A DNA stretch of 64,000 nucleotides from Thermoguttaceae bacterium (GCA_025060325.1 JANXBW010000002.1:1-64000), one strand, 5' to 3'. Positions 19,843-29,893 are shown, counted from the stretch's first letter. The notes: generated by a model not told the origin, from the sequence alone. Numbers and translations: made by a program.

Positions 19843-21396
19843 GGCGGTTTCCCCTTTGGTTGGTAGCGAATTGGTAAGCAGGGAATCCGCCGGGGGATTA
19901 CAGCTTTCATTCCGACCGCGGCTAAGCAAGACACACGGCTGGACAAACCCGGGAGCGAACCGCGCCGAAAAGAACTTCTTGCGGTGACCGCAGCGGAGGA
20001 CCGAAGCCAACCCATGGCGCCCCCAACCGCCACGGTCCTACGCCAAGGGGCACAAACTTGAAGCTCGCTCCCTGGCCAAGCCCAGCCGAGTCGACAAGGG
20101 GCATGGCTTTCCGGACGGGGTAACCTACACGGCCAGACACAAACGTGGGGGGCGGGTCACCCCATGGCGCGAGTGTATCCCCGCACTTCAGGCGACTCCT
20201 CGACACTGGGAACCCTGATCCGCGGAGAACCCCGCGCATCGCACGAGTCTTCGGCCCCCGTTGCGTGCGCCGACCACCGGCTGCGGCGTTTTCTCTTGGG
20301 CTTGCCGTCCGGGGGCGATCAGATCGACGCTGGCCCAGCAGCAAGAGGCCCGTCAGGCAGAAAAGCCAACAAGTTACCCCGCCGACCAGAATCTCACTCA
20401 CAGGCTCACTTAGCTGCGTTTCGGAATTGCTTTTCCCGGCGAACTCCAGCAACTAGTTCGTAATTCATACATCACTAAAATCGGGATTTCAGTAAATATC
20501 GATCCGGTCACGCATTGCGGTTTGCCGATCCTCATGGGCCCAGCTCGGCGACCACCGGGATGCAGCCTCGAAACCCCACTGTAATCACCTCGTTAAGCCC
20601 ACGAAGCGGCACCTCTCCACTAATGTTACTGCGTCCCCAAAGAATCGCAAACATCAAGCGACAAATTCCTTTATTTCCTTGCAATTTTCGACCTGAGTCG
20701 CCCCCACATAGCTGGGTCTTCGCGTGCCCCATCCGTACGTTGCTGACCGTAGGGAGCAAGGAGACCTCGGGTTTCAACGGGGTCTGGCACTGGGTTTTGC
20801 TTCGAAAGATGGTTCTACCGTTTGCGCAGAGGATCCGCTTAAAAAGGGTTCCAAAGCTTGCTACCTGGCCGGAAAAGCCACTCCGCCAACACTCGCTAAG
20901 GAGGGGGCAAGGCGGACCGAGCGTCGGAGCCGTCAAAGTAGTTTGCAAGGGGGAACTTTCCGGGGAACTTGCGCGAGAGACGTCTAGTACTTTTGGTGCA
21001 GTCTAGCTATTTTGCCCCTTTTTTATTCGAACCCCACAAAGTACGTCCTCTCCCGTAGGGCCAAATGCTTCTAAAGCGCTCTCCCCTGACCCGATGAAGA
21101 GATTTGCCCGCACCCTAAGCGGTAGGCTGTGAGGCTACACCCCCGGCTGATTCCTTATTCCCAGGCTCACCGGCAACCAAGAAGGGAAATCTCTCGTGGA
21201 CAATCACCAATAGGGGGCCGGCCTCACTCGGGTAATTCCCGGAGGCCTCAATTGGGAGTCGTTTTCGCTCGCAGTCCCTGCGGCTAAAAACCCGGGCCTT
21301 TTCGCTTGTAAAACGGACTCTTGCAAGTATCTTTGACCAATAACGGATTTTCCGGTCGAAAACTCGGCAGCGAACCCCGATCGGAGGTTGAGGACT
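19843..21396. other. Long divergent gap, about 1.55 kb, no confident gene
   Basis: This stretch separates the leftward rny from the rightward symporter and should hold both promoters. The longest leftward frame (19922-20452) starts with TTG, has one hydrophobic segment and then low-complexity Arg/Gly/Pro-rich sequence; I do not trust it. A T-run (T6) occurs near 21020 without a convincing stem. No tRNA, tmRNA, RNase P or SRP RNA signature was seen. Confidence 0.45.
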
Positions 21397-23736
21397 ATGG
21401 CTCCCAATGACTTTGCGCTGACGACTTTGGACGGAATTCTCTTCGCGGCGTACGTGCTGGGAGTTGTGCTTTTTGCTGTGTTTATGTCACGGCGGGAGAA
21501 GACCTCCGAGGACTATTTCCTAGCGGGCCGAGGCCTTACATGGTTCTTAATTGGGGTCTCACTTATTGCCTCAAACATTTCCACGGAACATTTCGTGGGA
21601 ATGGCCGGCGCGGGCTTTGCTACGGGATTAGCCATCGCCTGCTACGAGTGGACGGCGGCCATCGCGATCGTCATTGTGGGGCTTTTCTTGCTTCCCCGCT
21701 TCCTGGCGCGGGGAATCTATACGATACCGCAATTCCTCGAATTTCGCTACAGCGCCGGCGCTCGTGGGTTGATGGCGTTTTACATCATGGCCGCCTATAT
21801 ATTCGTCATCATTTCTGCCGTGTTGTACGCCGGGGCTTTGGGTTTGGATACGATCTTCGGCGCCTCGGTTAAAGAGTGGTACCAAAATACACCGTGGCTT
21901 CACCAGCTTCAGTTAGAGCGGTGGCTGGGCGCCAATTGGGTTATCATTGCTGCCGTGTGGACAATTGGTCTTTTGGCAGGGTGTTACACAGTTTGGGGTG
22001 GTCTGAAGGCAGTCGTTTGGGCCGACTTAATTAACGGCTTGGCCCTGATCATGGGTGGTGCACTTATCACTGTACTAGCATTTTCGGCCTTGGTGGAGCA
22101 ACTGGGCGGGGGGAGCTTGGCTAAAGGGATCACCGAATTCTTTGCTCGCGCAGGGGATAAGCTCTCGGCCGTTAAACCGTGGGATCATCCGGAGGTACCG
22201 TGGATCGCTGTATTTATCGGCGGTTTGTGGATTCCTCAATTCTATTACTGGGGACTTAACCAGTTTATTACCCAGCGTGCCCTGGGAGCGCGAAGCGTAG
22301 CACAGGGGCAAAAGGGGATGGTTTTTGCCGCGTTTTTGAAAATCCTCATGCCCTTCATTATCGTTTTCCCAGGGATTATTGCATTCGAGCTTTACAGTGC
22401 TCAAGTAAAAGAGGCGGACCGCGCATTTCCCCATTTGGTGCGGACGATTCTCGGCCCTGGCTTTCGCGGACTAATGCTAGCGGCGATGTTTGGAGCCGTC
22501 ATGAGCTCTCTGGACTCGATGCTTAACTCCGCCTCCACCATCGTCACTGTTGACCTTTACAAACGGTATTTACGCCCGGGAGCAAGCGACCGAGCACTAT
22601 TGGTGATTGGTCGGATTCTCACAGCGATCTTCGTGATCTTAGCGTGCCTTTGGGCACCCCAGTTGGGTTGGATCGCGGGCGGGAAAGGTGTTTTCGATTA
22701 CATTCAGCGAACATGGGGATTCATTACACCGGCAATTGTGACGGTTTTCTTCTTTGGCCTTAGCTTCTCCCGGGTAAGCGCCCAGGGAGCCGTTGGGGCC
22801 CTCCTTTTGGGACCGGCGTTTTACATGTGGTGCCTCAAAACAATGCCCGAGGTAGCCTTCCTCCATCACATGGCATTTACATTTGTCGTACTAAGCTTTT
22901 ACTTATTGGCAGTCAGCTTGTTGACGCCTGTTCGGGAAGAGGAGGTCAGGCCTGGCGTTACCGAGCTGCCCTCACCTTGGGGAGCCATCGAACGGCCACG
23001 CGGTTTCCTGCGAGGTGTTGTTGTCCCAATCCTGACCATAGCGATTGGCACGTACTGGATGAGCGTGGCCCTTTTTGACTTTTCGTGGCTCATTCTTGTT
23101 CGCATCTTCCACAATTGGCAACTGGAACGTTTACCCGATTGGCTGCCATTCGTCACCACGTTCGTCCCCGTTGCCATTTATGCCCTGGTGGGACTTTGGT
23201 TGTTGCACTTACCTTTCCCGCAGGTACGGTACATCTTGCCGTCCTACGCGCGACCTTCCGTCGGAGTTTTTCGGCCGCTGTGGGCAATTGTTGGCACGTT
23301 TGTCCTCGCGGTCTTGGTTGGCCTTCATGTTTACCTATTCGCGATCTTCAATTTAAAACCCTCGGCTCAGGCTGCGGAAGCCTCCGACCAAGGGGCGTCA
23401 TTTGGCGCAATTTATCGACAGCTTTGGGACCAGGAGGTGGTGGTCGACATCCCAGTGGTCATGCCTGCCGATCCTGAGCGCCAGCCTTTGGTCCACTTAG
23501 GTCATTTACAGGTTGCGATGATGCCGATAAAGCTGCGGATGGCGCCGCTAATGATGGCTGGGATAGCCGGGGCACTTTTCTTCCTCGGGTCGCTGCTCCT
23601 GTGGGCCATCGGGTGCCGGCCGGGTATAACCGTCAAACCGGGTGTGACAATCGACCTAAGGCCGAGTCCGAGCGCAGCCATTTTCGGCCTGTTGGCAATC
23701 GTGCTCGTTTTCGTGGTGTACTACCGCTTCTTCTAA
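21397..23736 (+). CDS. Sodium:solute symporter family (SSS) transporter
   Basis: 779 residues from ATG 21397, with GGAGG nine bases upstream. The first 500 residues form the SSS core: an N-terminal helix (LDGILFAAYVLGVVLFAVFM), the motif SEDYFLAGRGLTWFLIGVSL, then SNISTEHFVGMAGAGFATG, and about a dozen further helices including VMSSLDSMLNSASTIVTVDLY, a family hallmark. A roughly 200-residue C-terminal extension with three to four more helices and a soluble loop is longer than in typical SGLT proteins; planctomycetes often carry such long forms. It probably imports a sugar, myo-inositol or similar solute with Na+ across the inner membrane. Confidence 0.93.
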   Translation: MAPNDFALTTLDGILFAAYVLGVVLFAVFMSRREKTSEDYFLAGRGLTWFLIGVSLIASNISTEHFVGMAGAGFATGLAIACYEWTAAIAIVIVGLFLLPRFLARGIYTIPQFLEFRYSAGARGLMAFYIMAAYIFVIISAVLYAGALGLDTIFGASVKEWYQNTPWLHQLQLERWLGANWVIIAAVWTIGLLAGCYTVWGGLKAVVWADLINGLALIMGGALITVLAFSALVEQLGGGSLAKGITEFFARAGDKLSAVKPWDHPEVPWIAVFIGGLWIPQFYYWGLNQFITQRALGARSVAQGQKGMVFAAFLKILMPFIIVFPGIIAFELYSAQVKEADRAFPHLVRTILGPGFRGLMLAAMFGAVMSSLDSMLNSASTIVTVDLYKRYLRPGASDRALLVIGRILTAIFVILACLWAPQLGWIAGGKGVFDYIQRTWGFITPAIVTVFFFGLSFSRVSAQGAVGALLLGPAFYMWCLKTMPEVAFLHHMAFTFVVLSFYLLAVSLLTPVREEEVRPGVTELPSPWGAIERPRGFLRGVVVPILTIAIGTYWMSVALFDFSWLILVRIFHNWQLERLPDWLPFVTTFVPVAIYALVGLWLLHLPFPQVRYILPSYARPSVGVFRPLWAIVGTFVLAVLVGLHVYLFAIFNLKPSAQAAEASDQGASFGAIYRQLWDQEVVVDIPVVMPADPERQPLVHLGHLQVAMMPIKLRMAPLMMAGIAGALFFLGSLLLWAIGCRPGITVKPGVTIDLRPSPSAAIFGLLAIVLVFVVYYRFF

Positions 23737-24201
23737 CAAGTAGCGAGGGCGTGAGCGGAACTTGAAGAGAGCTACGATAACGCCCGCCTTGCTCCTTTGT
23801 ATTCCCGATATTTGTCTTCGGTCGAGACGGTCCCAATACCCGTTAGGGGTCTCGGCTTAAAAGGATGGCCTAAGGGCTAGATCATCCCCAAATAATTGAG
23901 GCGAAGGGCTATCTACGGGCACGCCTTTGCTGTCTTCACCGTGCGGAAAAAGGCCGCGCTAAGGACGAGGTTAACCCTCCTCGGGGAAGATGGGTTAATT
24001 ATTTAGAGTTCGGGGATAACCGGCCCCTAGAGCGGCAGTTGCTCTCTGACTGAATCGCGATTCTTACCTGCCCACCGTGGCCCTGCCAGAGCAAGGTGCA
24101 AGCGCTTTTATCCTGCAGGCTACCTGGCGGTTAACGCAGCTTATAAGCGCTCGTTGCCGGCGGTAGGCAAGGCCCACAAGTCAACAAGTGGCTGGGCACG
24201 G
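23737..24201. other. Convergent gap, no gene seen
   Basis: 465 bases between the ends of the symporter and the leftward HD gene. A bidirectional terminator is expected; short stems exist (for example near 23970-23982) but none is long enough to call. Confidence 0.4.
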
Positions 24202-25548
24202 TCAGAGTCCGGCTTCCGTTTGGGAAACAGCCTCGCAGACAAGCTCGTGCAGGTTCGGCAGGGCCCTAAGCCGGGGGGCAATGCGGGGATGGGCAAAGAT
24301 CCGCACTCGCTTGACGTAGTCATCGAATTGCTTTTCTGCTAGAGTCCGCACGACAGGAGAGACTTCTGCCAGCGGCCGATAGCGATCCTCTTTAAGGAAG
24401 TAAACGTCAACGGCGAATTCAACCTCTCGCTTGACCGGCGGGGCATCAATTAATATCTCCTCCGGCCGGATGGACGTGCCAGTCTCTCGGGTTACAACCT
24501 GAGCCAAATTGCCACTGCACGCGACAAGCCAAGGGTACGGCCGGCGAGCAAGGAGGCGATAGATTTCTCCGTTCTCAAAAAAGCTATATTGGGCCACTCG
24601 CTTGTAAAGACATCTGGTTGCTCCGAAAAGGCCCTCAAGGAGGTTCTCTGCCGGTTTTCCCTTGGCAGCGGAGCTTAGCTCCGCAACCAATTCACCCTCT
24701 GTCATCCGGAAAAGCTGACGGAGCTCGACGGTCTTATAGAGATGAAAAAACGCGCGCTGAAGCATCGCGGTGGCCGCCCGGACCGCATGGTGCCAGTAAA
24801 CTTCGCTAAACATCACATACCGAGCAAAGACCAAAAGTTCGGCGGCCGTCTTGCCTTTGTCGGTAATGGCAAGTCCATCCCCTGAGGCGTTGAGACACAA
24901 GCTGCCAATAAGCCGCTCCTGGTCAAAGTGTCGGCCGTATGGTACCCCCGCATGGAGACTATCGCGAAAAAGATAATCCATTTTATCGACATCAACTGGC
25001 CCGGAAAGCATGCTTGCTAAAAGACGTTTCGAGGGGCAAGTTGCTCGGCCGGCAATAAGCTCAATGAGTTCCTTCGGGGCGACCGCCCACTCATTTTCGA
25101 GAATTTCCGCGATTTCCGAGCATTCGACAAATTCGCGGACCAGCTCCTCATGGCTGGGTACCTCGGGGAGCTCGAGATCTTCGATCGGATGGCAAAATGG
25201 CCAATGCCCCAGATCATGAAGGAGGGCCGCAACAATAAAAAGGTTCACCTCGCAGGGCGCAACAATTTGGGGAAACCTGGGGTCGTAGGCCAATCGCTTC
25301 GTCACAAGAAGCGCCAGTCGATAGACACCAAGGGAGTGCTCAAACCGTGTATGAAGTGCTGCCGGATAAACCAAGGATACCAGGCCCAGTTGACTAATTC
25401 GGCTTAAGCGGCGAAAAGCGGCTGTGTCGACGATCCGCCGGACGCGATCGGTCAGGGGCACGTCCAATTCGGGCGGAATGCGCACAAGCTGCCGACGGCT
25501 ATCAAGGCCGACAATTTCCGGAATGGTCAGGATCTCATTTCGGGCCAT
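24202..25548 (-). CDS. HD-domain phosphohydrolase (dGTPase/SAMHD1-like, COG1078)
   Basis: 448 residues. The HD metal site is complete: His66 in ALHTRFEHSLG, His111-Asp112 in LLHDLGHWPFCH and an Asp at 186-188 in GPVDVDKMDYL. The order H-(HD)-D and the sequence DKMDYLxRD are diagnostic of the YwfO/SAMHD1-like branch that hydrolyses deoxynucleoside triphosphates. The C-terminal 150 residues are the family's extra helical domain. It likely acts in the cytoplasm on dNTPs or related nucleotides. No nucleic-acid or defence gene is adjacent, so nothing suggests an antiphage role here. Confidence 0.92.
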   Translation of the reverse strand: MARNEILTIPEIVGLDSRRQLVRIPPELDVPLTDRVRRIVDTAAFRRLSRISQLGLVSLVYPAALHTRFEHSLGVYRLALLVTKRLAYDPRFPQIVAPCEVNLFIVAALLHDLGHWPFCHPIEDLELPEVPSHEELVREFVECSEIAEILENEWAVAPKELIELIAGRATCPSKRLLASMLSGPVDVDKMDYLFRDSLHAGVPYGRHFDQERLIGSLCLNASGDGLAITDKGKTAAELLVFARYVMFSEVYWHHAVRAATAMLQRAFFHLYKTVELRQLFRMTEGELVAELSSAAKGKPAENLLEGLFGATRCLYKRVAQYSFFENGEIYRLLARRPYPWLVACSGNLAQVVTRETGTSIRPEEILIDAPPVKREVEFAVDVYFLKEDRYRPLAEVSPVVRTLAEKQFDDYVKRVRIFAHPRIAPRLRALPNLHELVCEAVSQTEAGL

Positions 25549-25748
25549 AGCCCCTCTGGCTCTTTAGCTTACGATGAATTTGGCACCTACAAATGGCTTT
25601 ACCGGTGGCACCGAAAACTTTGGCCTGGGAGGCGCAGCCCTAACGATATGTTAGCTCGAAGCTGCAAGATAAAGGCGGCAAGCTTTATCCCACTTTGGCC
25701 GTGCTGCCTGGGCCACCGGCTGGTTCACGAGAAGCAGCCTCCCCAGAC

Positions 25749-26624
25749 CTACCAAAGCCAAGCCACCAGGGCACATGCTGCAAGTAGCCAACCGACAAGC
25801 GGAATGCGGCCCAAGCCGGCGAACCAATGCCCGAGGATTCGGCCGACCGTGTACGCAAAAAGTGCCCCCGTGCCCACCACCAGAGTTCGGGGCGCCCCGA
25901 GAAGAAGGCTCGCGCTGTATAAAGCCGGGGCAAATCCACGTCGCACATCGGTTCCCAAAAACCATGCCGCCAGAAAGACAACAAGAGCTGCAGCAGCCAA
26001 ACTTGCTCCCGCCCCAAAGGCTGCCTCGATGGGATCGGCCGTTTGTTGAAGACCAAATTCCGGTAGCCACGGCAAAATGAGCCAAATCACAAGCCCTAAA
26101 ATCCACATGGGGAGAAAAATCCTAGCCGGCACAGCCTGGCGCTCCCCGACAATCACCGTCGATGCAAGAAGTGTACACAAAAGAAGCGAGTACTCTACAG
26201 TACGGAGGGCTATTGCTAGCCAGCCCAATTGGGATGGGGTAGCGGTCGTCTCGCCCAGGTGTCCAAAGATGCTCGCCGTCCAAAGCGGTCCAAACGGCGC
26301 CGAGTGCGGTAGCTGACGACCAGGAAGACAACTTGCCCAAAACACCGCGGTCACGAGCACAGCCGTTGTTGCTTCAATCAAGGGATATCGCACCGATATT
26401 GGCTGACGGCAATGCCGGCATTTTCCACGAAGCAAAAACCAACTCACGATCGGAATGTTATCGTACCAAGCAATGGGCTGGTCACAGCTGGGGCAGTGGG
26501 AAGGCGGGTAGATAATGCTTCGGCCCCTAGGCAGCCGATAAATAACCACATTTAAAAAACTGCCGATAACCGCTCCCAGGGCAAAGATCCACACGAGAAG
26601 AAAGATCCAAAGACCCTGGCTCAT
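25749..26624 (-). CDS. Prepilin peptidase-like membrane protein lacking the catalytic aspartates
   Basis: 291 residues with about 7 hydrophobic helices. The N-terminus is a canonical prepilin peptidase: ALGAVIGSFLNVVIYRLPRG, then a zinc-ribbon with Cys44-x2-Cys47 (CPSC) and Cys69-x2-Cys72 (CRHC), and SVRYPLIEATTA. Active type IV prepilin peptidases carry an Asp in I-D-x6-P-D after the fourth helix and a second in G-x-G-D. Here the first site reads VIVGERQAVPAR and no GxGD appears. I infer loss of protease activity with the N-terminal domain preserved. No pilus genes are nearby. It could alternatively be a divergent leader peptidase with a moved active site. Confidence 0.8.
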   Translation of the reverse strand: MSQGLWIFLLVWIFALGAVIGSFLNVVIYRLPRGRSIIYPPSHCPSCDQPIAWYDNIPIVSWFLLRGKCRHCRQPISVRYPLIEATTAVLVTAVFWASCLPGRQLPHSAPFGPLWTASIFGHLGETTATPSQLGWLAIALRTVEYSLLLCTLLASTVIVGERQAVPARIFLPMWILGLVIWLILPWLPEFGLQQTADPIEAAFGAGASLAAAALVVFLAAWFLGTDVRRGFAPALYSASLLLGAPRTLVVGTGALFAYTVGRILGHWFAGLGRIPLVGWLLAACALVAWLW

Positions 26625-26966
26625 CGCTTCTCTCCCCTGGAAAGCGTTTAATGCCAGTGGCGGTTTCTTTCCTTGCTGAGACGTCCCTACAAAGCCAATT
26701 TTCTTACAAGAATTCGGTTCTTAACGGTTGTCCCCCCGCAAGCTGAGAGCTGTTGGAAACCGGTACCCCGCGCACAGTAACAAATCGTTGTCCCCTCGGA
26801 AGCTGAGAGCTGTCACTGGACATAGTGGGGGTACAAGCGGCCCATTTGCATAGCCTACCGCCTGGACACCCAGCCCCGAAAGCTCTCTGGCAGGGGCCCC
26901 GTCGCTCCCTGATGGGAGTTTTCTCATGTTAGGCTTCCCAGGGCCCGGCAAATCGACCCGGGGAGT
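26625..26966. other. Gap containing a repeated element
   Basis: 342 bases between two leftward genes. It carries the two-copy repeat described separately (26727-26813). No gene is supported; the frame 26721-26951 is an artefact of the repeat. Confidence 0.5.
26727..26813. repeat. Two-copy 27-base direct repeat with 60-base period, CRISPR-like in size
   Basis: Copy 1 begins at 26727 and copy 2 at 26787. Over 27 bases they differ at two positions (10th and 13th). Both contain AAGCTGAGAGCTGT. Copy 1 is followed by TGGAAAC, an ending seen in some CRISPR repeats; copy 2 diverges after the shared core. The spacer between the 27-base cores is 33 bases. No third copy was seen on either side and no cas gene is in the window. 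It may be a degenerate mini-array or an unrelated intergenic repeat. Confidence 0.55.
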
Positions 26967-27959
26967 TTACGGTTCCAGGACGATCTTCCCCGTCAAAGTC
27001 CCAGCCTTGCCTATGGTGTTTTCCTCTTGGAGGCGATGGGCTTGAACAGTTTCCGATAGGGGCATCACTCGACCGATGACAGCGCGGAGCTTTCCTTCCG
27101 CGGCCCATCGGTTGATGTCGTCGGCACAAGCCCGCTGCTTTTCCGGCGAGGCGTTAAACATGGCAAAGCCGAAGGCGGAACAATCACGGACGTAGAAGGG
27201 GCCGACAGGGAAAACCGGCTTCGAATCCCGGCCGGCCATTAAGATAAGCCGACCAAACGGGGCCAGGAACTGGACCGCCCTTTCCAGGTTCTGTTCGCGA
27301 AGGGTTTCCCACCAGATGTTCACGCCCCCTGGTGCTACTTCCCGGAGCACCTGGTCGATGTCCTCCTTGGTGTAATCAATAACAACATCGGCCCCAAGTT
27401 CCCGGCAAAGCTTAGCTTTTTCTTCCCCTCTGGCCGTAGTGATTACTCTGGCGCCTGCGATCTTCGCCATTTGAACCACGCAGGAGCCTACTCCCCCTGC
27501 CCCGCCGTAGACAAAGACCGTCTCGCCCGGCTGAAGCTTGGCCTTGTCGAAAAGCCCAAGATGTGCGGTGATCGCCACCAGTGCCAGGGCGGCCGCATCT
27601 CGATCGGATACATTCGCCGGTGTCGGATAAAGCCAACATTCATCTACCGCCACATATTCGGCGAATGTCCCCTGCCGACCCAAAAGTCCCTGGTTGCTTC
27701 CCCACACGCGATCCCCCGGTCTAAACCGCTTCACCTCTGGTCCGACATCCTCCACCACCCCAGCCAAGTCACAGCCCACGATGAACGGTTTGGGCAGGTC
27801 CCACGGGATCATCCCCGCTCGGACATAGGTGTCGACGGGATTTACCGATACTGCTTTGACCCGCACGAGCACTTGAGAGCCCCGAGGGACCGGCTTAGGA
27901 AGTTCCCCGTAGACAATAACCTCCGGCGGACCAGTGCGTTCAATGAAGGCCGCTTTCAT
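26967..27959 (-). CDS. NADPH:quinone oxidoreductase-like MDR protein
   Basis: 330 residues from ATG 27959, eight bases after a GGAGG site. Medium-chain dehydrogenase fold: an N-terminal GroES-like domain (PRGSQVLVRVKAVSVNPVD, CDLAGVVEDVG) and a Rossmann domain with VYGGAGGVGSCVVQMAKIAGARVI near 140-165. The catalytic-zinc Cys/His set of alcohol dehydrogenases is absent, so it belongs to the zinc-free quinone reductase or zeta-crystallin branch. It reduces quinones or enals with NADPH in the cytoplasm. The segment ARG after the glycine motif is consistent with NADPH preference. No operon partner is evident. Confidence 0.9.
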   Translation of the reverse strand: MKAAFIERTGPPEVIVYGELPKPVPRGSQVLVRVKAVSVNPVDTYVRAGMIPWDLPKPFIVGCDLAGVVEDVGPEVKRFRPGDRVWGSNQGLLGRQGTFAEYVAVDECWLYPTPANVSDRDAAALALVAITAHLGLFDKAKLQPGETVFVYGGAGGVGSCVVQMAKIAGARVITTARGEEKAKLCRELGADVVIDYTKEDIDQVLREVAPGGVNIWWETLREQNLERAVQFLAPFGRLILMAGRDSKPVFPVGPFYVRDCSAFGFAMFNASPEKQRACADDINRWAAEGKLRAVIGRVMPLSETVQAHRLQEENTIGKAGTLTGKIVLEP

Positions 27960-28678
27960 CGCAGTAACCTCCGTCAACGCGCTCGGAAGATTGCCACTCC
28001 TCGTTTCCAATAAGGCGACGCAAAACACCGATTTTTGGGCAGCGAGGGCAAGCCAGCCCCCCACTGCTTCGGCTTTCCACAGATGTAGAAGGCTGCAACT
28101 TCGCAGGTGTCATCATTATAACCGGGGCACCCCGGGCCCTAGGCGTGACCAGGATTGATGGGCATACAGGCTCGGCTTGGTTGCGGGGCAACTAGCCCTT
28201 GGGGTCCAGCAAGGCTCCTCTCCCGGGACATCAGCAGCGTCCTGCGCAGGTCCCCTGATGTGTTCCGGCAAGTACCCTCTCAATGCGAAAATCCCCAACC
28301 CGTGACGCTCAACCCGAGGCAACTCTTCCCACCTTACAACCGTTCCCAGGTTTAAGTATCTTGATTAGACACCGCCAAACTGATGTTTCAGCAAAGCGGC
28401 ACGGCTGACTATTTTGTTTACGAACTATTGCCAACAAGCCGATGTTTCAAGCTCTCCGTTAGAAGAATAGCCACTGAGAACCGCCAGCGCCTGGGAAGAG
28501 TGGATATCCATTTCGCAGTCAAGAGAGGTGAGGCCGGGAATTCCGAACATCCGCCACCTTGGCCTTCCGCGCCTTCGCAGGAAAGGATCGTGGGCTGAGC
28601 CTATTGGACCCTCCGGGTAAAAGGTCTTTCAAAAAGTTCTCCCATTTCCATGGCACAGCACCGAAGGAGCAACCTGTT
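27960..28678. other. Divergent gap of about 720 bases
   Basis: Lies between the leftward oxidoreductase and the rightward nucleoside transporter; promoters for both belong here. The transporter frame is open 40 codons upstream of its likely start, but that part is low-complexity and without a site. No riboswitch-like structure was recognised. Confidence 0.4.
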
Positions 28679-29893
28679 ATGGCGGCGGCAATCAGTTTTT
28701 TGGGCCTTCTGGTGATGCTTGTCCTAGCCTGGCTGTGCTCCGTGGACCGCAGGAGCATGAATTGGCGGCTTATTATTAGCGGAGTCGCATTAGAGCTCCT
28801 CTTGGGGCTCATCCTTTTGTGGACGCCAGCCGGTCAAGAGAGTTACCGCGCTGCCGGGCGATTTATCACCTTAATTAACCAGTGGTCAGACGCGGGGGCG
28901 GAATTTGTCTTTGGCGAAGGCATTCGCCACAGCCCGTTTGCTTTTTCGGTGCTGCCGGTCATTGTTTTTACCGCTTCCCTGACGGCCATACTTTTTTATC
29001 TCGGGGTGCTTCAGTGGATCGTAAAAGTTATGGCCCGGATCATGGTGTGGGTGATGGACACCTCGGGGGCCGAATCTTTAGCAGCCGCTGCCAATGTGTT
29101 CGTCGGGATGACAGAAGCGCCGCTTGTAATCCGGCCTTACTTGGCAAGCATGACGCGATCGGAAATCATGGCTCTCATGACCTCCGGCATGGCGACCATC
29201 GCTGGTAGTGTGATGGCTGCCTATGCGATGATGCTTGCTAAAGTCGGGGCAGAACCAGGCCACCTACTGGCCGCTTCTATACTTTCCGCACCGGCTGCAC
29301 TCGTGATTGCCAAGATCATGGTGCCGGAGAAAGAGGACTCGCTGACCAAAGGTACAGTCCGGGTGGTGGTTCCCAGGCAAGACGTCAACTTGTTGGACGC
29401 CGCCTGTCGAGGGGCTTCGGAGGGACTTAAGCTTGCCCTTAATGTGGGAGCAATGCTCGTCGCCTTTGTGGGATTAGTGGCGATGGTTAACTGGTTTTTG
29501 GCGGGGCTACCTCATCTGGGAGGGCAGCCGATTACTTTGGAAAGAATACTCGGTTACCTTTGCGCCCCGCTTGCCCTTGTGATGGGGGTGCCGTGGGACG
29601 ACTGTGTGGAGGTAGGTATGCTCCTGGGCAAAAAGACGGTGCTAAACGAGTTCCTGGCGTACATGGATCTTGTGGCGATGAAGGACCAGCTCTCCCCCCG
29701 CTCGTTTATCATTGCCACTTACGCCTTGTGTGGATTTTCTAACTTGGGATCGATCGCGGTGTTGATAGGTGGACTCTCGGCCTTGGAACCGAGCCGCCGG
29801 GCTGACTTCGCCCGATACGGTTTTCGTTCCATGATCGGGGGTAATCTCGCTGCCTTCATGACTGGGACAGTGGCCGGAATTTTCCATCCGTAG
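28679..29893 (+). CDS. Concentrative nucleoside transporter (NupC/CNT family)
   Basis: 404 residues from ATG 28679, following GAAGGAG. About ten hydrophobic helices. Family motifs are present: GEGIRHSPFAFSVLP, FYLGVLQWIVK, a segment with ESLAAAANVFVGMTEAPLVIRPYL that matches the CNT core (G-Q-T-E-A-P in most relatives, here G-M-T-E-A-P), MTSGMATIAGSVMAAYA, and the C-terminal YALCGFSNLGSIAVLIGG. It imports nucleosides with H+ or Na+ across the inner membrane. A nucleoside hydrolase gene lies about 7 kb away, a plausible but unlinked partner for nucleoside salvage. Confidence 0.95.
   Translation: MAAAISFLGLLVMLVLAWLCSVDRRSMNWRLIISGVALELLLGLILLWTPAGQESYRAAGRFITLINQWSDAGAEFVFGEGIRHSPFAFSVLPVIVFTASLTAILFYLGVLQWIVKVMARIMVWVMDTSGAESLAAAANVFVGMTEAPLVIRPYLASMTRSEIMALMTSGMATIAGSVMAAYAMMLAKVGAEPGHLLAASILSAPAALVIAKIMVPEKEDSLTKGTVRVVVPRQDVNLLDAACRGASEGLKLALNVGAMLVAFVGLVAMVNWFLAGLPHLGGQPITLERILGYLCAPLALVMGVPWDDCVEVGMLLGKKTVLNEFLAYMDLVAMKDQLSPRSFIIATYALCGFSNLGSIAVLIGGLSALEPSRRADFARYGFRSMIGGNLAAFMTGTVAGIFHP

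Noticed and set aside
19922-20452. Leftward frame of 176 codons with one hydrophobic segment
   Set aside because: TTG start, no ribosome-binding site, and two thirds of the product is low-complexity Arg/Gly/Pro sequence; it also lies in the expected promoter region of rny.
26721-26951. Small leftward frame with repeated TALS-RGDN phrases
   Set aside because: The repetition is the DNA repeat at 26727-26813 read in one frame; no start signal.
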